Source: Candidatus Anaerostipes excrementavium
GTDB taxonomy: Bacteria > Bacillota > Clostridia > Lachnospirales > Lachnospiraceae
Direction of reading: 5' to 3'
Length of the DNA: 51,304 nt
Assembly (NCBI GenBank): GCA_019114985.1
Contig: DXEM01000025.1
Span: 1 to 51,304 of the forward strand
Shown here: positions 14,746-22,176 of the stretch, piece by piece
Layout: each line of letters begins with the position of its first letter
Position numbering within the stretch: the first letter of the stretch is position 1
Notes under the pieces: model-generated
The model's input: the letters and a program-made list of their open reading frames with translations, nothing else
What the model was told of the DNA's origin: nothing
Databases searched by the model: none
Made by a program: the position numbers and the translations under genes

Positions 14746-16488
14746 ATGCAGCAACAAACTCCTCTGCTTCGCTTATGGGAGCTTGGGGAAAATTATCACA
14801 GCGGTTTGAGCCGCGCAATCTTGTCGGCGTTTATTGGCGTTCTAGGCGGTATGGCGCCTTATTTCGCGGCAGCACAAATGATTATTGGGCTTATCGGCGA
14901 AAATGATGATCTATCTTTCTATTTCAAATGGTGTATCATCGCTTTGATTGGATTTGCAATCCGTTCCGTGCTCTACGCACTGGCATTGTCCATGTCCCAT
15001 AAAGCCACTTTTTCTATTTTAAAACAGATTCGAGAACGAATTTTAGAAAAACTCCCAAAGATGCCTCTGGGAACCGTTATGGATATTTCCAGCGGACAAT
15101 TAAAGCAGATCATTGTAGATCAGGTAGAAAGTATGGAACGCCCTCTGGCTCATCTTCTCCCGGAAATGACTTCCAATCTTCTTGTTCCGCTGTGTATTTT
15201 TCTATATTTGCTTTTTCTTGATTGGAGAATGGCGCTTTTAAGCCTGGTTTCCATTCCAGTGGGGATGATTTTTATGATGGCTGTCATGAAAAATTACGGC
15301 AAACAATATGAAGGTTCTGTCAAAGTCAATCAACAGATGAATTCTAATATTGTAGAGTACATCGGCGGTATCGAGGTTATTAAAACATTTAATCAAGGCA
15401 AGGCATCCTATGCCAAGTTTGCGGACAGCGTCCGAGCCAATGCCTCCTATTTCTATCATTGGATGAAGAGCTGCCAGATGCCGGTTTCTCTTTCCCGCGC
15501 CATTTCACCTACCACAATGATTACGATCCTGCCGATCGGATGGATAATGTATCAAAATCATAGTTTGAGTATAGAAACGTTTATCACAACAATCATTCTT
15601 TCTCTGGGAATTGCAGGCCCTTTGCTGGCCGCAATGGATTTTGTTGACAGTCTGGCAAAAGTAGGCACTATCGTCAATGAGGTCGATTCCATTTTAAATG
15701 GAGAAGAACAAGATCACGGAAATCAGATCGTAATTTTTGATTCCATGGATATCCGTGCAGAACACGTTTCCTTTGGGTATCACGAAGAAAAAGAAGTTCT
15801 TCATGACATCAGTCTATCCATCCCTGAAGGCACTGTAACGGCTTTCGTAGGTCCCAGCGGATCCGGCAAATCCACGATTGCAAAATTAATTGGTGGTTTC
15901 TGGGATGTAAAGCAGGGAACAATTACTTTGGGCGGACACAAGCTGACAGAGATTCCCCTTCCGCAGCTTTATGATCAAATCGCTTTTGTCTCTCAGGACA
16001 ACTATTTGTTTGATGAAACTGTACGGGAAAATATTCGAATGGGAAAGCCAGATGCCAGCGACGCTCAGGTAGAAGCGGCTGCAAAAGCTTCCGGATGCGA
16101 TGATTTCATTCGCAGCCTGGAAAATGGGTATGATACAATCATAGGAGGAGGCGGCGCTCATCTTTCCGGAGGAGAACGCCAGCGCATTGCGATCGCAAGA
16201 GCCATGTTAAAAGATGCCCCTATCATTATTTTAGATGAAGCGACAGCCTACATCGATCCGGAAAACGAAGCCGTTATTCAGCAGGCAACAGCAAAACTTT
16301 TGGAAGGCAAAACCGTCATTGTCATTGCCCATCGTCTATCCACGATCACAGATGCAGATCAAATCTTCCTGATCCGTGACGGGCGTATCGACGGAAAAGG
16401 CACGCATCAAGAACTTTTACAGCAAAATACACTTTATCAAAAGATGTGGATGGCTCACATTGGAGCAAAGGATGGTGATGCAGCATGA
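14746..16488 (+). CDS. ABC exporter half-transporter, ATPase-permease (cassette 2, subunit A)
   Basis: A 580-residue membrane-ATPase fusion. Motifs: Walker A GPSGSGKSTIA, Q-loop FVSQDNYLFD, signature LSGGERQRIAIARA, Walker B IIILDEAT, D-loop YIDPEN, H-loop IAHRL. The membrane domain contains NSNIVEYIGGIEVIKTFNQG, which matches the equivalent segment of cassette 1 subunit A (NTIVEYINGMEVVKVFN) closely, so the two A subunits are paralogues. ATG follows AAAGGAGGG. Its end overlaps the next gene by four bases. Substrate unknown. Confidence 0.93.
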   Translation: MQQQTPLLRLWELGENYHSGLSRAILSAFIGVLGGMAPYFAAAQMIIGLIGENDDLSFYFKWCIIALIGFAIRSVLYALALSMSHKATFSILKQIRERILEKLPKMPLGTVMDISSGQLKQIIVDQVESMERPLAHLLPEMTSNLLVPLCIFLYLLFLDWRMALLSLVSIPVGMIFMMAVMKNYGKQYEGSVKVNQQMNSNIVEYIGGIEVIKTFNQGKASYAKFADSVRANASYFYHWMKSCQMPVSLSRAISPTTMITILPIGWIMYQNHSLSIETFITTIILSLGIAGPLLAAMDFVDSLAKVGTIVNEVDSILNGEEQDHGNQIVIFDSMDIRAEHVSFGYHEEKEVLHDISLSIPEGTVTAFVGPSGSGKSTIAKLIGGFWDVKQGTITLGGHKLTEIPLPQLYDQIAFVSQDNYLFDETVRENIRMGKPDASDAQVEAAAKASGCDDFIRSLENGYDTIIGGGGAHLSGGERQRIAIARAMLKDAPIIILDEATAYIDPENEAVIQQATAKLLEGKTVIVIAHRLSTITDADQIFLIRDGRIDGKGTHQELLQQNTLYQKMWMAHIGAKDGDAA

Positions 16489-18215
16489 TCGAAGTATTAA
16501 GAAAAATCTGGCGTTTTGCCGGCGCAGAACAAAGGAACATTAAGAAATCTATCTTCTGGGGCTTTTTCTATGCAATCTTTTACATGTTCCAAGTAAGCGC
16601 AATCTATTTTATAGTGTTGGCACTGACCGGAGAAAGCGACGGCAGCCATACGGCTCTGACAGCCTTCATCCTCATTACAGCAAGTATCATTGGAAGAGCA
16701 GTCATCAATCGCTTCACACAGCTTTGGCAAACCCACGCCGGTTATTTTATGGTGGCCGACCGCAGAATTGCCATAGGTGATAAAATGAAACGTATCCCCA
16801 TGGGTTATTTTAATGATAAAAGCCTGGGAGAGATCACCGGTGTTACTACTACCGTTTTAGATGTAGTTGAAATGATGGGACCTGTGGTTCTCGTAGGAAT
16901 CCTAGGCGGCCTTATGAATTCGGTAGTATTTGTACTTTGTATTTTCATTTTTGACTGGCGCATTGGATTGATTTCTTTGGTCGGAATGATCCTTTATCTT
17001 TTGATTACTTCTGCCATGGAGAAAAAATCAGCTCAAGTTACACCTCATCGACAGAAAGCAGAAGCTCGATTGGTAGAAACGATTTTGGAACAGATTCAGG
17101 GCATGGGCATCATTAAATCTTTTCATTTGACAGGAAAGGGAGATCAGCGGGTACGAGAGGCATTAGAAGACAGCAGAAAAAGCAATCTTGCCATTGAAAG
17201 ACTATTTACGCCTTATACGATTGCTCAAGAATTGACGCTCCATCTATTTTCCGTATTGATTATGGGAGCGGCTGCTTTCTTCTATCTGCATGGATCTATG
17301 ACGCTGGCTGATGCTTTGATGACGATCATTATCTCTTTTACGGTGTTTTCTCAGATTCAATCTGCAGGAAGCTCCATGTCAGGTTTAAGAGTCGTTGGAA
17401 GTTCCATCGATCATGCAGATCAGCTAAATAAAATCCCGGAAATGGATCTTCAAGGCAGACAAATTCAGCCACAAGATCATACCATTGCCTTTCGCCATGT
17501 AGATTTTTCTTATGACAGGAAACCAATTCTTCAAGATATTTCCTTCGACATCCCGGATAAGACTACCACTGCGGTCATTGGTCCCAGCGGTTCCGGAAAG
17601 TCAACGATGTGCAGCCTAATTTCCCGGTTCTGGGATACAGACAGCGGAACAATCACAATCGGAGGCACTGATGTAAAAGAATATACGCTAGAATCCTTGA
17701 TGGACCAAATTAGTATGGTATTTCAGAAAGTCTATCTCTTTGCAGACACAATTGAAAATAATATCAAATTCGGACAGCCAAATGCTTCCCATGAAGAAGT
17801 AGTTTCCGCCGCAAAAAAGGCCTGCTGCCATGAGTTCATTGAATCACTTCCTGACGGCTACGCCACAAAGATCGGAGAAGGCGGAGCAACTCTTTCCGGG
17901 GGCGAGAAACAGAGGATCTCTATCGCAAGAGCCATTCTAAAAGATGCTCCGATCATTATTTTCGACGAGGCAACAGCAAACGTCGATCCAGAAAATGAAG
18001 ATAAACTTCAAAAAGCAATGGAAGAATTAATGAAAAATAAGACCATACTTATGATCGCTCATCGGCTGAAAACCGTGCAAAAAGCCGACCAGATTCTAGT
18101 CTTGGATCACGGCCGTATTATACAGCAGGGCTCTCATCAGGAATTAATGGCAGAGCCTGGATTGTATCAGGATTTCTTAAATGTCAGAAGACAGGCTTCC
18201 AGCTGGAAGCTTTGA
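16485..18215 (+). CDS. ABC exporter half-transporter, ATPase-permease (cassette 2, subunit B)
   Basis: A 576-residue partner subunit. Motifs: Walker A GPSGSGKSTMC, Q-loop MVFQKVYLFAD, signature LSGGEKQRISIARA, Walker B IIIFDEATANVD, H-loop IAHRL. The membrane domain has RRIAIGDKMKRIPMGYFNDK, matching MRMDLGAHLRRMPMGYFTE of cassette 1 subunit B, so the B subunits are also paralogues and the cassette arose by duplication or by two gains of one family. ATG within ATGA overlap. A terminator follows about 30 bases downstream. Confidence 0.93.
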   Translation: MIEVLRKIWRFAGAEQRNIKKSIFWGFFYAIFYMFQVSAIYFIVLALTGESDGSHTALTAFILITASIIGRAVINRFTQLWQTHAGYFMVADRRIAIGDKMKRIPMGYFNDKSLGEITGVTTTVLDVVEMMGPVVLVGILGGLMNSVVFVLCIFIFDWRIGLISLVGMILYLLITSAMEKKSAQVTPHRQKAEARLVETILEQIQGMGIIKSFHLTGKGDQRVREALEDSRKSNLAIERLFTPYTIAQELTLHLFSVLIMGAAAFFYLHGSMTLADALMTIIISFTVFSQIQSAGSSMSGLRVVGSSIDHADQLNKIPEMDLQGRQIQPQDHTIAFRHVDFSYDRKPILQDISFDIPDKTTTAVIGPSGSGKSTMCSLISRFWDTDSGTITIGGTDVKEYTLESLMDQISMVFQKVYLFADTIENNIKFGQPNASHEEVVSAAKKACCHEFIESLPDGYATKIGEGGATLSGGEKQRISIARAILKDAPIIIFDEATANVDPENEDKLQKAMEELMKNKTILMIAHRLKTVQKADQILVLDHGRIIQQGSHQELMAEPGLYQDFLNVRRQASSWKL

Positions 18216-18219
18216 TATC

Positions 18220-18680
18220 TTAGCGATACTGCAAGTACTCTAAAAACCGTTTCACCGCAAGGGAAGCGGTTTTTTTGCTGCGCAGGGCAGCTCCGGTTTT
18301 TCGAAAAGCAGAAGTCTCCAATTCCCTTGTGATAATCCGATATCTCCGTCTTCTCTCCCTTCTCCAAAAACATAAACGGTTCATCACATAAGGCTGCCAC
18401 AGGAATTTTTTCTAAATGTGTAAGCACATGACCTTCCGGCAAAACGGCCAGCAGCCGATCTTGTTCCAAAAAAATCGTTTCAAATTCTGCATGATCCGGC
18501 AGGCGCAAAAAACCACAATCCACCCGTCCTTCCATAATCCATTTTTCAATTTCTGTATAATCGCCTAACAGCAGCTCATAATCGATATTCGGATATGTTT
18601 ACTGAAATTCTTTGATGATTTTCGGCAGCCAATGGGTCGCCACACTGGAAAACGATCTTCCATTCCTTTTCCAGATCGTT
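18220..18680 (-). pseudogene. Broken LysR-family regulator (substrate-binding domain only)
   Basis: Read on the minus strand, SFSSVATHWLPKIIKEFQ is followed by an in-frame TAA (18599-18601) where a lysine codon is expected, then TYPNIDYELLLGDYTEIEKW and GRVDCGFLRLP, the typical LysR effector-binding domain. After GEKTEISD the frame loses similarity, but another frame continues with TRELETSAFRKTGAALRSKK and ASLAVKRFLEYLQ to a TAA at 18220-18222, the usual LysR C-terminus. The helix-turn-helix domain is absent. So the gene has lost its 5' end, gained a nonsense mutation, and suffered an internal deletion with frameshift. It cannot make a functional regulator. Confidence 0.8.
18244..18277 (+). 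terminator. Terminator of ABC cassette 2
   Basis: AAACCGTTTC (18244-18253) pairs with GAAGCGGTTT (18263-18272), nine-base loop, then a run of T to 18276. It lies inside the 3' remnant of the LysR pseudogene on the opposite strand. Confidence 0.8.
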
Positions 18681-18695
18681 GATCATTCATCTGCT

Positions 18696-19139
18696 TTATT
18701 CAATGACAGTTCCTGCCTTGTAGCATTCATAAATATAATCCCGTGATTGATAATAAAAGTCCGTATTATAATTAGAAATTGCCGCATCAATCCAAGAAGC
18801 ATATATCTCCATCAGACAATCTATGATATGCTCTTCATCATCTCCAGCAACATCTTCTATTAATCTTTCATAAACCTCTCCTATTGTCCAATAATCCGGC
18901 ACGGTATAACGGCAATCGGCCACATTATCGAAATGACCTTTGGGGATACTCAGATTTACGATAAAATCGTCTGCCGTTTTTTCTATCGGCTCACAGTGAA
19001 ATACATCCGCATAACAGTAGATACGGTCAATGGTTTCTTTTCCCATAAGCTGAATTAATTCCGAACGTCTCTGCTTTTGCTGTCGTCCGATAAATTCTAT
19101 TAAACTGCAGGTATAAAACAATGCACTATTATTTTTCAT
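18696..19139 (-). CDS. DUF3791-like protein, partner of the DUF3990 gene
   Basis: A 147-residue soluble protein. Its first 70 residues (LFYTCSLIEFIGRQQKQRRS, then LIQLMGKETIDRIYCYADVF) resemble DUF3791, a small domain often encoded beside DUF3990 genes. The second half, with PDYWTIGEVYERLIEDVAGD and IYASWIDAAISNYNTDFYYQ, I do not recognise; usual DUF3791 proteins are about half this length. GGGAG precedes the ATG at 19139, and the start overlaps the end of the DUF3990 gene by 11 bases, so the two are coupled. Role as antitoxin or accessory to the DUF3990 protein is inference from context. Confidence 0.7.
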   Translation of the reverse strand: MKNNSALFYTCSLIEFIGRQQKQRRSELIQLMGKETIDRIYCYADVFHCEPIEKTADDFIVNLSIPKGHFDNVADCRYTVPDYWTIGEVYERLIEDVAGDDEEHIIDCLMEIYASWIDAAISNYNTDFYYQSRDYIYECYKAGTVIE

Positions 19140-19593
19140 TTCTTACTTCACTCCCTTTTATAAAAGATAACGTAGCCAATGCCCGCGCTGTATGAAAACT
19201 AATCTGATGGGTCGGCTTTTTGAACCTTGCCAATGCCCAGAAAGCTTCTCTGCTAATTTTTCCATCCACAAAGTTCTGAACATAGTTAAAAATTGTATCA
19301 TTGGCCATTGGACCTTCTACGATATCATATTCATGTGATTGTCCCATTCTGCATGCAACAATAAAATCCAGCCATTCTTCTGTCATTTCTGAAAATCTTT
19401 TCACCTTCAAATTGTCATCCGGTGTGTAGACATATTCGTTCAAATAACCAACCCCATCGAACCGAGTTGCCCAGCGGATTGCTTGATCTGAAAATAATGT
19501 ACAGTAAAATCCGAAATAAAAATCTTTATGATATTTTTGGATTCTAATCTCTGGCGACTCAACGATCATTTTACTTCCATGATATAAAATCAA
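19129..19593 (-). CDS. DUF3990 protein, probable ADP-ribosyltransferase-fold toxin
   Basis: A 154-residue protein with the DUF3990 pattern: LYHGSKMIVESPEIR near the start, DFYFGFYCTLFSDQAIRWA, then EGPMANDTIFNYVQNFVDGK and THQISFHTARALATLSFI. The order His (YHGS), Tyr (GFYCT) and a Gln in the C-terminal strand (HQISF) fits the H-Y-Q/E triad of ADP-ribosyltransferase-like folds. The TTG at 19593 is chosen as start: a perfect AGGAGG lies eight bases before it and the protein then begins MILYHGS as in relatives; the ATGs 10-12 codons upstream lack a ribosome site. Together with the overlapping DUF3791-like gene it looks like a toxin-antitoxin or defence pair; activity is not shown. Confidence 0.75.
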   Translation of the reverse strand: MILYHGSKMIVESPEIRIQKYHKDFYFGFYCTLFSDQAIRWATRFDGVGYLNEYVYTPDDNLKVKRFSEMTEEWLDFIVACRMGQSHEYDIVEGPMANDTIFNYVQNFVDGKISREAFWALARFKKPTHQISFHTARALATLSFIKGSEVRNEK

Positions 19594-19729
19594 GTTTGCT
19601 TCCTCCTGTCTTAATATTTTCATTATCATTCTTTGTCTATTATTATTTAATAATGTGCCCTATTTCGCAAGCTCTTTTCCTAAAATAAATCTTTCCATTC
19701 CTGCATAATTTTCTCCCTTTTGCAATATA

Positions 19730-19772
19730 GACAAAGAGCACACATATTTTGATATGCATGCTCATCTGGTCT
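19730..19772. other. Long stem-loop between ppk1 and the DUF3990 gene
   Basis: GAGCA-n2-CATAT and ATATG-n2-TGCTC (around 19735-19763) fold around a four-base loop, with flanking GAC/GTC also pairing. No T-run follows on either strand, so it is not a standard terminator. It could protect the ppk1 mRNA end. The rest of the gap (19594-19808) shows nothing firm. Confidence 0.35.
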
Positions 19773-19808
19773 TTCATTACTATATTTCCTTTTGATAAAA
19801 TTGCTGTT

Positions 19809-21866
19809 CTATGAGTTCCTGCGTTCCATTGCCTGATCATATGCCTGCTGATAGAAAAACTCCTGAGAATTCAGTGGTGTATCCTGATTCTTTGGCAAAC
19901 GATAAATTCCGTCGGAACCTTCTTCTTTTCCTTTTTGATTATCGCTCAGCATGGTGATAAACATCTCGCTGATCTGCATCTTAAGATCCGGATCATAAAC
20001 CGGTGCGGCAACCTCGACTCGGCGCCGTGTATTTCTGGTCATAAAGTCCGCAGATGCAATGTAAATCTTTTCTCTTCCTTTTGTTCCAAATATATAGATA
20101 CGAGAGTGTTCCAAAAATCTGCCGACGATACTGCGCACTCTGATATTTTCTGTCTTTCCTTTGATACCAGGAACCAAGCAGCAAATGCCTCGAATAATCA
20201 TATCGATCTGAACGCCGGCGCAGGATGCTTCGACTAATTTTTCCATGATCTTCTTATCCGTCAAAGAGTTCATTTTAAGTCCAATATAAGCTTCTTCTCC
20301 GGCCTTTGCTTGTTCAATCTCCTCATCGATCATCTGCAGTACGCGGTTTTGCAGACAATTCGGCGCCACCAGAAGATGCTCTGTCTCTTGAACTGTTTCG
20401 CCCATGGACAACGCCTGGAATACCTCTCCTGCTTCCTCTGCGATTCGCTCATCTGCAGTCATCAAAGATAAATCCGTGTACAAACGGCTGGTCTTTTCGT
20501 TATAGTTTCCGGTACCGATCTGGGTAATATAACGAACATGCCCTTTTGTTCGTCTGGTAATCAAGCACAGTTTGGAATGTACCTTATAGCCGTCCAATCC
20601 ATAGATGACACGGCACCCGGCATCCTCTAATCTTCTGGACCACCGAATATTGTTTTCTTCATCAAAACGGGCTTTCAGCTCCATTAAAATCGTGACTTCT
20701 TTTCCATTATCTGCCGCTTCAATCAGCGCTGCCGCAACCTGGCTTTGCTTTGCCACGCGATAAAGGGTCATCTTAATCGAAACCACATCATCATCTTCCG
20801 CCGCTTCCCGCAAAAGATTCAAAAACGGCCGCATACTTTCATATGGATAAGATAAAAGCTTATCTTTCTTCTCGATTTGTTTGATGATTGATTTATGATC
20901 TTTGAACTGCGGAGATTTCTGCGGCACTCTGCGCTCGTAGAAAAGCTCAGATTCTTTTCTCAGACAGTCTCTCACAATTCCGACAAATGATAAGTCCAGA
21001 GGAGATCTGCTCGGGAATACATATTCGGTGTCCAAATGCAGATATCCACACAAAGTCTCAATCAATTCGCCGTCGATATCTTTCGTATATTCTAAACGAA
21101 CCGGCGCCAGCTTTCTTCTTTTCCTAATCAGATCCTCCATAAAATCCCGGTAATCCAGATCTTCATCATACAGCGCATCCGCGTCGATGTCTGCATTCCT
21201 TGTCACACGAATCAGGCATTTAGCTTTCACATGGTATCCTTTAAATACTCTAGGCACATAATGCAGGATAATCTCTTCTGAAAGCATATACTCATCTTTA
21301 CCCGGAATGCGGATTAATCGAGGAAATACACCATTCCCGCATGGAATCAGCGCCAGCTTTTCTTTTCCGTTCTTTGTCTCCAGAACTGCTACTGCATAGA
21401 TCTCTTTATTCTTAAGGAACGGAAATGGCTGTCTTTTAGCAATAATCGTTGGAGAGATCAACGGAGCAATCTCTGCCTTAAAATATTTCCTAAGGTACTC
21501 GCTTTCCTTCTTGGAAATCTTCTGGAAGTTTACCAGTTTCATTCCGTATGGCTCCAATTTTTCCATTAGATCTTCATAGATTGTATCTTTCTTTCGATTC
21601 AGCTGTCTTACAACAGGAACGATAGCATCCAGCTGCTCCTGTGCTGTCATCTTCGTTTTATTCTCCCGGATCTCCCGGTCAATCAGCAATTGATCGATTA
21701 ACGTACCCACACGTACCATAAAAAATTCATCCAGATTGCTTTGATAGATCGAAGCAAAGGAAAGCCTCTCCCCCAAAGGAACCTGAGGATTCTCGGCTTC
21801 GTCCAGAACCCTTTCATTGAACTTCAGCCAGGATAATTCCCTGTTCATAAAAATCTTTTGTTTCAT
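19809..21866 (-). CDS. ppk1: Polyphosphate kinase 1
   Basis: A 685-residue enzyme that transfers the terminal phosphate of ATP to polyphosphate. It shows the full four-domain layout: N-terminal FMNRELSWLKFNERVLDEAE and ASIYQSNLDEFFMVRVG, and the two phospholipase-D-like C-terminal domains with catalytic histidines in GYKVHSKLCLITRR and GRFLEHSRIYIFG. The conserved MELKARFDEENNIRW and DLSLMT segments are present. The ATG at 21866 follows AGGTGAAG; a GTG three codons upstream has poorer spacing. It stands alone, with a strong promoter about 180 bases upstream. Confidence 0.95.
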   Translation of the reverse strand: MKQKIFMNRELSWLKFNERVLDEAENPQVPLGERLSFASIYQSNLDEFFMVRVGTLIDQLLIDREIRENKTKMTAQEQLDAIVPVVRQLNRKKDTIYEDLMEKLEPYGMKLVNFQKISKKESEYLRKYFKAEIAPLISPTIIAKRQPFPFLKNKEIYAVAVLETKNGKEKLALIPCGNGVFPRLIRIPGKDEYMLSEEIILHYVPRVFKGYHVKAKCLIRVTRNADIDADALYDEDLDYRDFMEDLIRKRRKLAPVRLEYTKDIDGELIETLCGYLHLDTEYVFPSRSPLDLSFVGIVRDCLRKESELFYERRVPQKSPQFKDHKSIIKQIEKKDKLLSYPYESMRPFLNLLREAAEDDDVVSIKMTLYRVAKQSQVAAALIEAADNGKEVTILMELKARFDEENNIRWSRRLEDAGCRVIYGLDGYKVHSKLCLITRRTKGHVRYITQIGTGNYNEKTSRLYTDLSLMTADERIAEEAGEVFQALSMGETVQETEHLLVAPNCLQNRVLQMIDEEIEQAKAGEEAYIGLKMNSLTDKKIMEKLVEASCAGVQIDMIIRGICCLVPGIKGKTENIRVRSIVGRFLEHSRIYIFGTKGREKIYIASADFMTRNTRRRVEVAAPVYDPDLKMQISEMFITMLSDNQKGKEEGSDGIYRLPKNQDTPLNSQEFFYQQAYDQAMERRNS

Positions 21867-22054
21867 TCCCTTCACCTTTCCAGCCTTTTTCGGTTCTACT
21901 TCTACATCATACGATTCCTATGTAAAATATAGGTGCCTCTTATGTTAATTTCTTGTAAATCCATCCCTTTTGGAATCAGAGATCGACTTCCTCTTTTGCC
22001 TGCATTTACACAAAAAATAATATATGTTACACTTTTATTAGTAATTATGTTTAT

Positions 22055-22083
22055 ATTATAATATGTAATTTTTTTAATTTCAA
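22055..22083 (-). promoter_or_regulatory. Promoter of ppk1, in the gap before mutS2
   Basis: On the minus strand TTGAAA (22078-22083), 17-base spacer and TATAAT (22055-22060). It would give a leader of about 180 bases before ppk1. The whole gap 21867-22176 is AT-rich; a divergent promoter for mutS2 must also lie here but no clean hexamer pair is visible. A possible 89-codon minus-strand frame across it has no ribosome site or family. Confidence 0.65.
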
Positions 22084-22176
22084 TATTATGATACCAGGGC
22101 TGCATCAGCAATCCGGTATCAGGAGCTAATATACCGATTGACCCCAATATTATATTACGAAAAAGGAACATGAATT

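Noticed and set aside
18167-18535. 122-codon minus-strand frame taken as an intact small gene
   Set aside because: It is the middle of the LysR substrate-binding domain; similarity continues upstream past a stop and downstream in another frame, so it is a pseudogene fragment.
19643-19840. Minus-strand 65-codon open frame after ppk1
   Set aside because: It overlaps the ppk1 stop, has no ribosome site, and covers a stem-loop. A parallel frame after the ppk1 stop (containing MCALCLYCKRE) is also too short to call.
21902-22171. Minus-strand 89-codon open frame between ppk1 and mutS2
   Set aside because: No ribosome site, odd composition dominated by AT-rich promoter sequence, no family resemblance, and it overlaps the ppk1 promoter.
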